A DNA stretch of 64,000 nucleotides from Trichormus variabilis 0441 (lineage in GTDB: Bacteria; Cyanobacteriota; Cyanobacteriia; Cyanobacteriales; Nostocaceae): assembly GCF_009856605.1 (NCBI RefSeq), contig NZ_CP047242.1, forward strand, positions 5,212,501 through 5,276,500, given 5' to 3'. The position numbers and the translations under genes are program-made. Shown here in pieces: positions 17,635 through 27,117 of the stretch. The notes under the pieces were generated by a model. That model was not told where the DNA came from. It searched no databases and saw only the letters and a list, made by a program, of their open reading frames with translations. The first letter of the stretch is position 1, and every line of letters begins with the position of its first letter.

Positions 17635-18708
17635 ATGACACAACAGCATTTATTCCCTAGCACTCAAGCCAAAAGCTACCAGTTGTTTGGTTTTTACCTA
17701 TTAATTTTGACTTCCCTATTGCATCCTGTAGCCGCCAGTGCGGCTGATATTACTCAACAACTCCATCGTCCTTTCAATAGTTCTATTGGACGGCAATCTA
17801 GAGATGATGCAGACTCATTATTACAGATGGCTGAACAACAATATGCTGCTGGATATGCAGACAAAGCCATTGACTCTGGTTTACAAGCGTTGGATATTTA
17901 TCACTTGATTGGTGACCTGAGGGCAAAAGGTCTAACTTATAATTTGTTAGCAAAAGCTTATATTGAATTAGGACGTTTTAAAGAAGGAGAAGACGCATTA
18001 CGTCGAAGGTTAGCGATCGCCCGTGATACTAAAGACTTTCAATCACAAATTTTCGCCCTGAATAATCTTGGTACGTTGCTACTACAAGCAGGTGAAGCCA
18101 CAGCCGCCGGACAAACAATTCAGGAAGCCTACACCATCGCTGACAATGTGAAAAATATTGATGGTGAGGGACTATCCTTGAGTAACTTGGGTCTTGTATC
18201 GGCTAGGCTGGGAGATTACAACAAGGCGATCAAACTTTATGAAACAGCTTTGATTTTCCGCCGTCGGACTGGGGACGCACCAGGAGAAATGAATACTTTA
18301 AATAACTTGGGCGATGCTTACCTAGCGGCTGGCAATTATCAAGATACGATTGGTACTTATGGCGCAGCTATGAGAATTGCCAAAACTATAGGCGATCGCT
18401 CTAACCAATTACGTGCCATTGATGGTTTAGTCACAGCTCACAGCGCCGTAGGACGCTATGAACGCGCCTTTGATTTACTACAACAGCGTTTAACCATCGC
18501 TCAAGAATTACAAAATCTGCGCGAAGAATTAAAATCCTTTGAATCCTACGCAAAATTATACGAGCAGCTAGGTAACTACCCAACCGCTCGTAATTTTTAC
18601 GAAAGAGCAATCATACTTTCGCAAACCCTAGAAGATAACAAACAAGAAGTGTTTTTACGCGATCGCCTGACGCAAATGTTGAGGAGTCAAAAGTCCATAG
18701 CTAAGTAA
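17635..18708 (+). CDS. Exported TPR-repeat protein
   Basis: 357 residues. A signal peptide (about residues 15-37, YQLFGFYLLILTSLLHPVAASAA) is followed by about six tetratricopeptide repeats, e.g. DAEQ-type units NLLAKAYIELGRFKEGEDAL, NNLGTLLLQAGEATAAGQTI, SNLGLVSARLGDYNKAIKLY, NNLGDAYLAAGNYQDTIGTY and YAKLYEQLGNYPTARNFYERA. It should act in the periplasm as a protein-protein scaffold. Partner unknown; it follows the sigma-like gene and may be co-transcribed. Confidence 0.85.
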   Translation: MTQQHLFPSTQAKSYQLFGFYLLILTSLLHPVAASAADITQQLHRPFNSSIGRQSRDDADSLLQMAEQQYAAGYADKAIDSGLQALDIYHLIGDLRAKGLTYNLLAKAYIELGRFKEGEDALRRRLAIARDTKDFQSQIFALNNLGTLLLQAGEATAAGQTIQEAYTIADNVKNIDGEGLSLSNLGLVSARLGDYNKAIKLYETALIFRRRTGDAPGEMNTLNNLGDAYLAAGNYQDTIGTYGAAMRIAKTIGDRSNQLRAIDGLVTAHSAVGRYERAFDLLQQRLTIAQELQNLREELKSFESYAKLYEQLGNYPTARNFYERAIILSQTLEDNKQEVFLRDRLTQMLRSQKSIAK

Positions 18709-18729
18709 CAACTGACAATTGACGACTGA

Positions 18730-19563
18730 CTAGTTCAAAAACACTGAACCGTTATTTTCAATTCTCAACGCGCTTCGATCTTGACCAACATCAGTTGTTT
18801 CTCTCAATCTCACCTCCAAAACACCTGATTGTGGGGAAGCCTGAGGAGTTGCTTCTAGCAATCCACCGTCTTCCCGTTGAAATGTGACAGTGACGGGTGC
18901 TGTTAAATCTCGGAGTGTGACATCGGATTTACCTTGGAGCGATCGCGGTGCTGTGTCTCCAATTACCTGATAAGTGACATTAGCACCGCTATCATTAACT
19001 AATCTCACGTTTACTCTACCACTCGCCAGAGAAATACGGGTGCTAGGACTTTGTTGTTGACCTGGTGAGGGTAGGGGACTAACTGGCACAGTAGATTGTC
19101 CTACACCAGGCGCTGGGGTCTGCTGTGATCCTTGAACACCTGGCTGTGTGTTTCCGCCTTCAGTTTGTAAACTGCGTTGAGAACGACCATAGGGGGCTTC
19201 ACTAAAAATCCTGGGGTTAGGGTTTAGTACTGAACTTGTTTCGCCACCGACACCCATTCTTATTTGCTCAGCGTTTGGCGTAGCAGGAACGCTGCTTTGT
19301 GGAAGCAATCCCTGATCTATAAGCCTTTGAGTGAAAGCATTAGGAGGGCAACCCTGAGGGACTGCAACCCGATCATTGTGTGGTTGCTCATAAAAAATTC
19401 TTGGACAAGGATTAACTTTAGAATTGGGCTGGATAGTAGGTTGCTGAACTGGCTGTTGTGACAGCACTGCTTGAGGAATTGCTACTATACCCATCAGCAA
19501 CCCTCCACAAATTGCACTCAATAATTCAGCAGACTTGCGAAAGTTGGAAAAGTTTATGCTCAT
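18730..19563 (-). CDS. Secreted Pro/Gln-rich protein, unknown function
   Basis: 277 residues with a signal peptide (about residues 13-36, ending AVLSQQ). The middle ~100 residues are rich in Pro, Gln, Ser and Thr and probably unstructured. The C-terminal ~95 residues (ISLASGRVNVRLVNDSGANVTYQVIGDTAPRSL..., in pieces) look like a compact beta domain. Two similar short motifs, NPCPRIFYEQPHNDR and NPNPRIFSEAPYGRS, flank the linker. I do not recognise a family; it seems to be an envelope protein of Nostocales. ATG at 19563. Confidence 0.6.
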   Translation of the reverse strand: MSINFSNFRKSAELLSAICGGLLMGIVAIPQAVLSQQPVQQPTIQPNSKVNPCPRIFYEQPHNDRVAVPQGCPPNAFTQRLIDQGLLPQSSVPATPNAEQIRMGVGGETSSVLNPNPRIFSEAPYGRSQRSLQTEGGNTQPGVQGSQQTPAPGVGQSTVPVSPLPSPGQQQSPSTRISLASGRVNVRLVNDSGANVTYQVIGDTAPRSLQGKSDVTLRDLTAPVTVTFQREDGGLLEATPQASPQSGVLEVRLRETTDVGQDRSALRIENNGSVFLN

Positions 19564-19878
19564 GATTTACTCCTAAAAATTTGAGTTTTAGCAAATAGGA
19601 CGATTTTTTATTTAAATCAATTAAATAAATCTCTACTACGAAAGCAGCATTCTCAATCTACCAGCTATTCTTTTCGTCTTTCTCTAGCTTTGGGATTGAA
19701 AATGTGGACAAAAATTGTGTATATCAACCTCTATCTTTAGGATGATGAATATAAATAAATCACATTACTAATAATAAAAACATTTCTAGATCAATCAGAT
19801 TAATTTTCTTGGAAATTTAATTATCCGTAGGGTGGGCATTGCCCACCACATAGTTATTAAGAAGATGCCAGACTTCAG
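19564..19878. other. 315-base gene-free stretch with a GGTGGGC hairpin
   Basis: GGTGGGC (19831-19837) and GCCCACC (19841-19847) form a tight hairpin with a three-base loop, a form of repeat widespread in Nostoc and also seen at 24165-24210. It lies downstream of the DUF2267 gene. The rest is AT-rich and shows nothing else. Confidence 0.5.
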
Positions 19879-20358
19879 TTAAGCTTCTTCCCAAATTTGA
19901 CGAACTTTATCAGGTAACCAATTAGCAATTTCTTCAATTCGCTCTGATGATAATTCATCTTTTGTAGCAGAAAACACAGCTTTAACTACTTGTTCCCTAT
20001 CTACATTTGGCGGCATTCCCCCCTCATTAGCCACCCGGAATAGGAAGCGATCGCTATCGATTTTAAAAATTCCAGGGCCTTGCCAGGGTGGACGTACCCG
20101 ACTCAAGAAGCCGACAAGAGGATTGGTATCATGCCACAAATCTGCAATTTCCATTTGCAGCGATTTATCATCACTTTCTTCCGCAGGTTCATGTAGTTCT
20201 GCTTCTACTCTGTCCGCAGCTTCTGTAGTCATCAAATCACGCATGACACGAAAGACTACTTCAGTTATATCTCTGGCATCATAAATATCACCCAAGCCGC
20301 TTTCTGTTCTTACTTTTTCTAAAAAAGGTATATTTTTTTCTGGAATGGAAGTTGTCAT
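19879..20358 (-). CDS. DUF2267 family protein
   Basis: 159 residues of the DUF2267 family: IPFLEKVRTESGLGDIYDARDITEVVFRVMRDLMTTEAADRVEAEL at the start (in overlapping blocks), then DRFLFRVANEGGMPPNVDREQVVKAVFSATKDELSSERIEEIANWLP. The family is made of two helical repeats and has no known activity. The frame extends upstream to 20436, but the ATG at 20358 is preceded by GGAGG seven bases away, which decides the start. The C-terminus lacks the usual ending FWAG-type tail and stops in RQIWEEA. Confidence 0.8.
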   Translation of the reverse strand: MTTSIPEKNIPFLEKVRTESGLGDIYDARDITEVVFRVMRDLMTTEAADRVEAELHEPAEESDDKSLQMEIADLWHDTNPLVGFLSRVRPPWQGPGIFKIDSDRFLFRVANEGGMPPNVDREQVVKAVFSATKDELSSERIEEIANWLPDKVRQIWEEA

Positions 20359-20548
20359 CAAGACCTCCAAAAGTTTTCTTATACCTGCATTTTCGCCAGC
20401 AAAAAATAGCATATTAAATGACAAATTCTTAATCATTCAACTGCTGGCTGCAATATTTATGGCTAAAAAATGCAGGCTTTAATAAATAAATTAGTATGTA
20501 AATTTAATAAAATTCATCTGTCACAGGAAACAAATATCAATTATCAAA

Positions 20549-21976
20549 TTAAGACTCTAGAGTTATGGGTAAAGTGACAATAAAAGTAGTACCGTTACCT
20601 ACAGTGCTTTCGACTTGAATGTTACCGTGGTGATGTTCCACAATAGCTTGCGCGATCGCTAGTCCCAATCCTGAACCTGTAGCATTATCTTTACCTACAT
20701 TCCCACTCTTATGAGTGCGTGCAGGATCAACTCGATAAAAACGATCAAATAATCGCGGTAATGCTTCAGCCGGAATACCAATTCCCGTATCACTCACCTT
20801 AATTTGTAACTGCGATGTATTATAGCGAACTCTATCTACACGCACCAATTCCACATTCACCGCCCCACCTGGGGGTGTATAGTGCAAAGCATTACCAATT
20901 AAATTAGTGAATAATCGCACCAGTTGATCCCAATTCCCCACCAGTGTGAACCAATGTTCTAGTAATTCAGGACTAGTTTCAGAATCAGCAGGATCAATTA
21001 AGTGCAAATTCAGAGTAATTGCTTTTTCTGTAGCTACAAGCTGTTGTTCTTCCACCACATCCATCAGTAAAGCATCAAGGGGACAAGATGAAAAACCATC
21101 TCTGCTTACACCACTGTCCTGACGTGCTAGAAATAATAAGTCATTAACTAACTTACCCAAACGCTGGGTTAACCGTTCCACTACCTTTAATTGTTGGCGA
21201 TAATTGGAAGATGTAGCGGCTTCAGTTTCAGTCAACTCTAAATCAGCTAAAGCAACTTGGACATTAGTTTGAATCAAAGTGATGGGACTTCTGAGTTCAT
21301 GGGAAGCATCCGCAGTAAATTGCTTGAGACGTTGGTAAGATTCACCAACTGGTTCCATTGCTTTACCTGAGAGAAACCACCCACTGGCGGCAACAGAAAT
21401 CACCATTAACCCAGTTCCCAGCGCCAAATCAAAAATTAACTGGCGACTCGGTTTAGTCACTTCAAACCAAGGATGACTCACACGCAGATATCCCAAAACT
21501 TGCCGTCCAAATTCCACTCGTTGTGTAACTTGTCGCAATAATAGTCCTGAATCTTGATTGGTGAGTGCTGAGTTTTGCGTTTTTGAGTTTGTCCATCTGT
21601 CTTGCTTAAAAACGTGAACAGTTTCACCTGTGCGGTTACTGTGAATAGGAATATTTAAAGGTTCAGAAAAAGTTGACCAGATTAAGTCACCAGTAGGACT
21701 AAACCACTCTAGATCAATATGATCATCTTCTACAGTATTGGCATTGTTGCGAAAACTGGCTTCTACGTTAATGCGTAGCTTCTCAGGCTCACCGTTCACT
21801 GGTTCAATGACCAGCGATCGCTCTACAATTTCCACCACATGACTAAGAGTATCGTCAATCCGTTCCACCAATGTACTACGGACATATAAATACACACCAC
21901 TGGCAAACAACAGCAACAATACCGCAGTTACCGCAGTGTACCAAATAGCCAGACGACGACGAGTAGCTTGAAACAT
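20549..21976 (-). CDS. Sensor histidine kinase of a two-component system
   Basis: 475 residues. Two membrane helices (about residues 10-30 and 180-200) enclose a ~150-residue periplasmic sensor region; a short linker leads to the dimerisation box FTADASHELRSPITLIQ with the phospho-acceptor His. The N box (LFTNLIGNALHYTPPGG), G1 (VSDTGIGIP), F (RLFDRFYRVDP) and G2 (GSGLGLAIAQAIVEHHHG) boxes are all intact. It resembles the RppB/NrsS-type kinases of cyanobacteria. No response regulator adjoins it, so the partner is encoded elsewhere. Signal unknown. Confidence 0.9.
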   Translation of the reverse strand: MFQATRRRLAIWYTAVTAVLLLLFASGVYLYVRSTLVERIDDTLSHVVEIVERSLVIEPVNGEPEKLRINVEASFRNNANTVEDDHIDLEWFSPTGDLIWSTFSEPLNIPIHSNRTGETVHVFKQDRWTNSKTQNSALTNQDSGLLLRQVTQRVEFGRQVLGYLRVSHPWFEVTKPSRQLIFDLALGTGLMVISVAASGWFLSGKAMEPVGESYQRLKQFTADASHELRSPITLIQTNVQVALADLELTETEAATSSNYRQQLKVVERLTQRLGKLVNDLLFLARQDSGVSRDGFSSCPLDALLMDVVEEQQLVATEKAITLNLHLIDPADSETSPELLEHWFTLVGNWDQLVRLFTNLIGNALHYTPPGGAVNVELVRVDRVRYNTSQLQIKVSDTGIGIPAEALPRLFDRFYRVDPARTHKSGNVGKDNATGSGLGLAIAQAIVEHHHGNIQVESTVGNGTTFIVTLPITLES

Positions 21977-22506
21977 TTGCCTAATGTAAAAGAACTAAAT
22001 CTTTGTTAAGTGCTAAATTCTTGTTAAAGCAATGCAGTAAAGAATATTAACTGATGTAAGTAATATTTAAACCAAGTTTTTCCTCACTATCACTTAAGTA
22101 AATATGCTGAGGACGGAGACTAGTAGGTAAGAATATAGTAAATGAGCTAAATATCAAATTAGGCTATTTTTTATTGTTCAATAAGTTTTAATACTTCACC
22201 ACCTGAACTGCCAATTCAAATTTATATCTAACTTTATTTTCTATCATTTTACTGTTTATTCATTCAAATTTTATCAACTAATTATTTAAAGGATGAGTTT
22301 AGCCCTTATTCATGGGTAAGTTAATCTTGTTAGCTCCAATATTTAGATAATGGCTGTGAACTTTCCTCAAGAAGTTTTGATGACTCAAAATTTATTGAAG
22401 GCATACTTACAGTAAATTAATCTATCTATGAATTTAAATACACAATCAATGAGATTTTCTGTAAATAAATTGACTAACCAAAAACAACAATATCCCAGGT
22501 TTTACT
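21977..22506. other. 530-base AT-rich intergenic stretch
   Basis: Lies between the divergent sensor kinase and RTX genes and must carry both promoters. I see no reading frame, strong hairpin or known box in it. Confidence 0.4.
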
Positions 22507-24078
22507 ATGTCAGCAATCCAACTTTCTAGCATCCTCAATAATAATGTTTATACTGAAAACTTTAATACCTTACGTACTTCAGGTAACGCCACTTGGGTTA
22601 ATGACAGCACTATTAATGGATGGTACACAGCTCGTACTGGTACTGGAACCCAAATTTCTACAACTAATGGCAGCACTAGTACTGGAAACTTATACAGTTT
22701 TGGTACTGTAGGTAGCACCGATCGCGCCTTAGGTTCCATCGGTTCAAGTGGCTCCAGCGCCGGAAGTTTTTTCTGGGGTGTCCGCTTAGTTAATAATACA
22801 AACATCACCCTCGATTTTCTTAAAATCAGTTATGTCGGTGAACAATGGCGTAATAGCGGTGCAGGCGCTCAGACAGTAGATTTTCAGTATCAAGTCGGTG
22901 CTACTAGTATCACTGGCGGTACTTGGATAGATGCTAATAACCTTGACTTTACCAGTCCAGTAACTGGTGGTACTGCAACGGCTCTAGATGGTAATGCAGC
23001 AGCTAACCGTACTTCTATATCCGGTAAAATCAGTGGTCTGAATCTAGCACCAGGCCAAGAAATCTGGCTACGTTGGCGCGACATCGACCATACAGGTAGT
23101 GATCATGGTCTAGCCATTGATGACTTTTCTTTATCATTTGGTACTTTTGGTACAAACGGCAACGATACTCTACAAGGTGATGACTCTGAAGACTATATAG
23201 ACGGTTTAGCCGGTAACGACATCATCACAGGATTAAAGGGAGATGACATCCTCATAGGTGGTGGTGGTAATGATCAGTTCATCCTTAATGCAGGAGACGG
23301 AACAGATACCATCACTGATTTTGGTGGTGCAGGTACTCGCTTTAATCCATCCTCCAGTATCCGAGCAGAAATGGATCTCTTGAAATTTCAAGGCGCTGGT
23401 ATGACTGCTCAAAATATGCTCCTCACCCAAAATGGTGCTAATTTAGAAATTACCTTCGAGGGTGTGGCTAATACCAAGGTCATTTTGCAGAATTTTCAGA
23501 TGCAAAACCTGAATAACTTCCGGGAACCGCTCCTCAGTCAGCCGAAGATAGGCAACATTCTGTTTGAAGGAGACGGTAACACTATTCAAGATGTCTATGA
23601 TGTTTACACTGCTACCCAAACCGACAGAACCAACTTTAAAAATAATGCTGTCACTTTCCTGAATGACCTTGATAACTACTACGTTGGTCTCAATGGTTCT
23701 AACGATGTTATTAATGGTCAAGGAGGTAACGACACAATTGATGGTTTAAGTGGTAATGACATCCTCCGGGGTGGAGATGGTAATGATATTCTCATTGGTG
23801 GATTGGGTAATGATATTTTAGTTGGTGGTAGTGGTAATGACCTATTTGTTCTACAAGCAAAGGGTGGAACAGATATAATCAAAGACTTTGTAGACGGTCA
23901 AGACTTGATTGGTTTAGCAGGTGGTTTGACCTTTGGACAATTAACCATCACTCAAGGTACGGGTGTAGATATTAATAATACTTTAATTAGAATCACTAGT
24001 ACCAATGAATTAATAGGTATCTTAAATGGAGTTGTCAGCAGTAATATTACTGTCAGTGATTTCACTGCATTTACTTAA
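22507..24078 (+). CDS. RTX protein with nuclease-associated N-terminal beta domain
   Basis: 523 residues. Residues ~1-215 (NLYSFGTVGSTDRALGSIGS..., ISYVGEQWRNSGAGAQTVDFQYQVG, IWLRWRDIDHTGSDHGLAIDDFSLSF, given in parts) match the beta domain found at the start of large secreted nucleases of the ExeM/NucH kind, here without any nuclease domain. Two RTX blocks follow (about 217-255 and 395-450: LAGNDIITGLKGDDILIGGGGND; GGDGNDILIGGLGNDIL). The C-terminal ~60 residues are the domain shared by RTX type I substrates. No signal peptide. Probably secreted and calcium-stabilised; activity unknown. Confidence 0.85.
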   Translation: MSAIQLSSILNNNVYTENFNTLRTSGNATWVNDSTINGWYTARTGTGTQISTTNGSTSTGNLYSFGTVGSTDRALGSIGSSGSSAGSFFWGVRLVNNTNITLDFLKISYVGEQWRNSGAGAQTVDFQYQVGATSITGGTWIDANNLDFTSPVTGGTATALDGNAAANRTSISGKISGLNLAPGQEIWLRWRDIDHTGSDHGLAIDDFSLSFGTFGTNGNDTLQGDDSEDYIDGLAGNDIITGLKGDDILIGGGGNDQFILNAGDGTDTITDFGGAGTRFNPSSSIRAEMDLLKFQGAGMTAQNMLLTQNGANLEITFEGVANTKVILQNFQMQNLNNFREPLLSQPKIGNILFEGDGNTIQDVYDVYTATQTDRTNFKNNAVTFLNDLDNYYVGLNGSNDVINGQGGNDTIDGLSGNDILRGGDGNDILIGGLGNDILVGGSGNDLFVLQAKGGTDIIKDFVDGQDLIGLAGGLTFGQLTITQGTGVDINNTLIRITSTNELIGILNGVVSSNITVSDFTAFT

Positions 24079-24118
24079 ACGTATGAAAGGTTATTTATAA
24101 AGTATAAATAAAATTCCT

Positions 24119-24254
24119 GTAGTGGAGTGTCAAGGCTAAAGTAGTGGAAAAATATAGCTCTTGTGGGATGGGCTTCTAGCCCGTCTTGTGTCGGCAAGAT
24201 GCCCACACTGGAAGATAATCCCAGTGTAACATTTAAGGCTTGCCACGCTACTAC
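24119..24254. repeat. MITE-like element, 136 bp
   Basis: Terminal inverted repeats of about 18 bases: left GTAGTGGAGTGTCAAGGCT, right (read on the other strand) GTAGTAGCGTGGCAAGCC, with four mismatches. The inside has a second inverted pair, TGGGCTTCTAGCCCG against TGGGCATCTTGCCG. No coding capacity. It resembles small non-autonomous elements of Nostoc. Confidence 0.6.
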
Positions 24255-24332
24255 TGGATTATTATTTATCTGTTCAAAAATTAAAGATGATTCCTATATG
24301 CAGATTTTGTGGTAAAGATTTTGGTTCCCAAA

Positions 24333-24357
24333 ATAAGGACTAAAGTCCTTACTACGA
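24333..24357. repeat. Short palindromic repeat AAGGACT-AA-AGTCCTT
   Basis: A 16-bp palindrome followed by ACTACG; the same GTAGTAAGGACTTTAG-type sequence is found in another form at 39943-39988, so both belong to one dispersed family. Confidence 0.5.
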
Positions 24358-24587
24358 GCTTATTCATACTTTAAAATTGCTTTTGCAGACGATTTCCATC
24401 TGTTTTGCTTTAACCGTAAATCGACTGAGTAAGAAAAAAGAAATAAGTACTATTACTTATCATGAATATAGTAAATTTAAATACTTTCAGTAAAATTTCT
24501 GATGTTGCTTAAATATACAACGGGCTAAATTGTTTTTGCGCTTGTTCAGGCGTAGCAAAAAACCACACAAGTTATACCTACACGACC

Positions 24588-25172
24588 ATGAAAAAGATAT
24601 ATTCTTTAGCATCTTTAACATTGGGTACAGTAGCTTTAGTTAGCAATTTCTTTTCCGCACCCGCTAAGGCAGCCACCGCCGATGTAGACATCCAAGCCAA
24701 CGTTCCAGAAATTATCTTTTTGGAAACCTATGATACTCTCACCTATGACGTACAACCTACAGATTTAGCACCTGGCTATACTAATGGAGTTATCCAGACT
24801 GTAAATGGTACTTTTGATGCCGCAGGCACAGTTGATAATGCCCTCAACGGTGGTGCAAGTGCCACCGTTGCTAACGGCATTGTAACAATTACTAACCCTA
24901 TTACCCTGTACAAGACTTGGGGTATTACTAGCACTGGTAATATCGTACATGGGATTGCCAATAGTGGCACTGCTGTTGCCTTGGATTCAACTAGCGGCAA
25001 CAGTACAGTTTCCTTCACACCTACTCTAGCTTCCTCTACTGATTCTGCTCCTGGTTTAGATTATGCTAACGCTCTGACAGGAGACGTAAGCTTTGAGTTC
25101 GACTTTTCTGCCACCACCGAATCTGGTTTGCACACAGGCGGGACTATTACTGTCACAGCTACAGCTAACTAA
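24588..25172 (+). CDS. Secreted pilin-like subunit of a chaperone-usher-type locus
   Basis: 194 residues with a clear signal peptide (about 1-28, SLASLTLGTVALVSNFFSAPAKAA). The mature protein is small, rich in Thr, Gly, Ala and beta-strand-like, with no cysteine. It ends SGLHTGGTITVTATAN; the 181-residue protein two genes on ends with the matching SGIHSGSLQLTITEF. This kind of ending resembles the last strands of Spore-coat-U/DUF4402 fimbrial subunits (G-x-Y/H-x-G then alternating hydrophobics). A chaperone and an usher follow, so I infer a fibre subunit. Homology to known pilins is not proven. Confidence 0.55.
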   Translation: MKKIYSLASLTLGTVALVSNFFSAPAKAATADVDIQANVPEIIFLETYDTLTYDVQPTDLAPGYTNGVIQTVNGTFDAAGTVDNALNGGASATVANGIVTITNPITLYKTWGITSTGNIVHGIANSGTAVALDSTSGNSTVSFTPTLASSTDSAPGLDYANALTGDVSFEFDFSATTESGLHTGGTITVTATAN

Positions 25173-25461
25173 GATATCTGCATTTAGTTTCCCAGAATAG
25201 AGTCGATAATGGCAATTGATATCGGCTCAGAGCAAAATTTTTGTGTTAGGTAAATAGTTTTCATGTGTATCTACGCCCTAACCCATAGAGCTGACAGTCC
25301 GCACACATAAACAAGCGTAGTCCATCTAAGACACTTGTAGATTCACGTACTCAGACTTAGTGACTCTGAATCTAAGCCATGAGTTATAAAGTTTAATTAT
25401 TTCTGCTCTGTCCGTAATCAATTGCCATATTTTTTAGTTATCTGATTGAAATAATTGCTGA

Positions 25462-26007
25462 ATGAATAATTTGATGCAGCACCGGTATTGTCTCGGCATA
25501 ACAACGATTATTCTGGCTCTCTATCAAATCTGTACTGCGGGTATAGCATCTGCTAATCCAACTTGTACAAGTACTAATGACGGCTGTATTGTCATTGAAA
25601 ATGAAATACTAGAAATTAGCCAAGAAGATATTGTGCCAGATGGTCGAACTGTGAATTTAAGTGGTCATGGAGTGATAGGTGAAACTTCCTTAAATACATC
25701 TAACCCGTTCTTAGTTAATACACAAATTAGCAAGACAATTAATAATCTCTGGCAGTTCCAAATAGATAGTAATAACCTTAATAGTTTACAGGTACAATAC
25801 ACCCCTTCTGGTAATTTTTCACTTACACAAGGAAGCTCCGTAATTATAGTAGATATTGACCCTCTAGCACCCATTGTTATCGGACAAGGTGCAACACTGG
25901 ATAGGGTGATAGTCCAAGGAGGAGCAACTTTTACTTTAGACTTATCACAAGTAACAAAATCCGGTATTCATTCTGGTAGTTTGCAGTTAACAATTACAGA
26001 ATTTTAA
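25462..26007 (+). CDS. Second secreted pilin-like subunit
   Basis: 181 residues. Signal peptide about 1-30 (CLGITTIILALYQICTAGIASA). The mature part holds two cysteines close together (NPTCTSTNDGCIVIE) that could form a disulphide, then beta-rich sequence and the ending SGIHSGSLQLTITEF, as in the 194-residue protein upstream. It ends 22 bases before the chaperone gene, so the two are almost certainly co-transcribed. It may be a tip or minor subunit. Start ATG at 25462 (a second ATG four codons on is also possible). Confidence 0.55.
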   Translation: MNNLMQHRYCLGITTIILALYQICTAGIASANPTCTSTNDGCIVIENEILEISQEDIVPDGRTVNLSGHGVIGETSLNTSNPFLVNTQISKTINNLWQFQIDSNNLNSLQVQYTPSGNFSLTQGSSVIIVDIDPLAPIVIGQGATLDRVIVQGGATFTLDLSQVTKSGIHSGSLQLTITEF

Positions 26008-26029
26008 ACAATTAATCTATTTATTATTA

Positions 26030-27001
26030 ATGATGAACAAGCAGATAAAGCTAACTAAAACACTAAGAAATGTTGGGCTGAGTATCTTAGCAACAGCGAG
26101 CGCAGTTGCTTTAGCTTGTAATTCTACTTCAGCTATTTCTATTGGTGTTAGCCCTCCACGCTTTGAGTTAAAGCTTGACCAAAGAAGGTCTAGTACTCAA
26201 TCTTTTCAAGTAGTAAATAACGGGAAAAAACCATCGACTTTTAGAATCTATACTCAAGATTGGACACTCGACGAAAAAAATAATATTAAAGCCGTACCAA
26301 CTTCTGAACAGTCGCTGTCTTCATCAATTGTAGTTAACCCAGTTAGGTTTACTATTCCCCCAGGAAAAGCTCAAAGTGTCAGATTTTCCGTGCGTCCCCG
26401 TGTACAGCCTAAATCCGGAGAACATCGAGCTTTTATCTTTATAGAAGAAGTTCCTTCTGAAGATAGAGACGCAAGTCCTAAAAGTGTAGCTGATGTGAGA
26501 GTTGTTGGACGTTTTGGGGTTGCTGTCTATGGTTATGTTGGTGAAATCAAGAGAGTTGCTTCACTCAATAAAATTACTGTAGATACTAAAACTGGCCCCG
26601 TACAAGCAAATTTTGATATTTCTAGTCAAGGTAATGGCTATGTGCGGATGGCTGGTCAATATGCTATTTGGCCGGCTGCTAAATATCCAGGTGCTAATGC
26701 TACTAAACAAATTGCCAATTTAGAAAAGAAAACTACAAAATTACCAGAAAATGTCTTGAGTGCTGGTTTCTTACCTAGAAGCCCCATATTACCAGATACT
26801 CGTCGTCAAATCCCTCTCCGAATACCACAAAAACTAACACCTGGTCAATATGTTTTAGACATTAACGGTGAATTGAATGGGATCAAAATTGATCAAGGTA
26901 TCCCTTTCAGTGTGTCAGTTTTAGCGAGTACTCCTCGAAAGCCTTTAACCAGTCCTGCTGATTCGTCTCGTCGTAACATCATTCCCAGACGCACAAGATA
27001 G
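26030..27001 (+). CDS. PapD-like periplasmic pilus chaperone
   Basis: 323 residues. Signal peptide about 1-35 (ending STSA). The N-terminal Ig domain has the pilus-chaperone pattern: ISIGVSPPRFELKLDQRRSSTQSFQVVNNGKKPSTFRIYTQDW, then VVNPVRFTIPPGKAQSVRFSVRP and SGEHRAFIFIEEVP (in pieces), matching the P-x-x-x-x-L-x-P-G-x-x-Q-x-V-R and G-E-h-R elements of archaic fimbrial chaperones. These lend a strand to unfolded subunits in the periplasm. The C-terminal domain is long for PapD (~150 residues) and ends in a basic RRTR tail. Lies 22 bases after a subunit gene and 116 before the usher-like gene. Confidence 0.8.
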   Translation: MMNKQIKLTKTLRNVGLSILATASAVALACNSTSAISIGVSPPRFELKLDQRRSSTQSFQVVNNGKKPSTFRIYTQDWTLDEKNNIKAVPTSEQSLSSSIVVNPVRFTIPPGKAQSVRFSVRPRVQPKSGEHRAFIFIEEVPSEDRDASPKSVADVRVVGRFGVAVYGYVGEIKRVASLNKITVDTKTGPVQANFDISSQGNGYVRMAGQYAIWPAAKYPGANATKQIANLEKKTTKLPENVLSAGFLPRSPILPDTRRQIPLRIPQKLTPGQYVLDINGELNGIKIDQGIPFSVSVLASTPRKPLTSPADSSRRNIIPRRTR

Positions 27002-27117
27002 CATTTGTTGGTACATCAACTGCGATTTTTTAATTGATTTAACTACTTTCTTCCCCAACTACTTTGCAGTCAAGAAATTTCTCGGCTGCTTATAGGAACA
27101 TTTGTGTTTAATTAACT

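Noticed and set aside
26030..26140. Lipoprotein signal in the chaperone (ALAC)
   Set aside because: The residue three before Cys is not the usual Leu, and a standard cleavage site follows at STSA; ordinary signal peptide is more likely.
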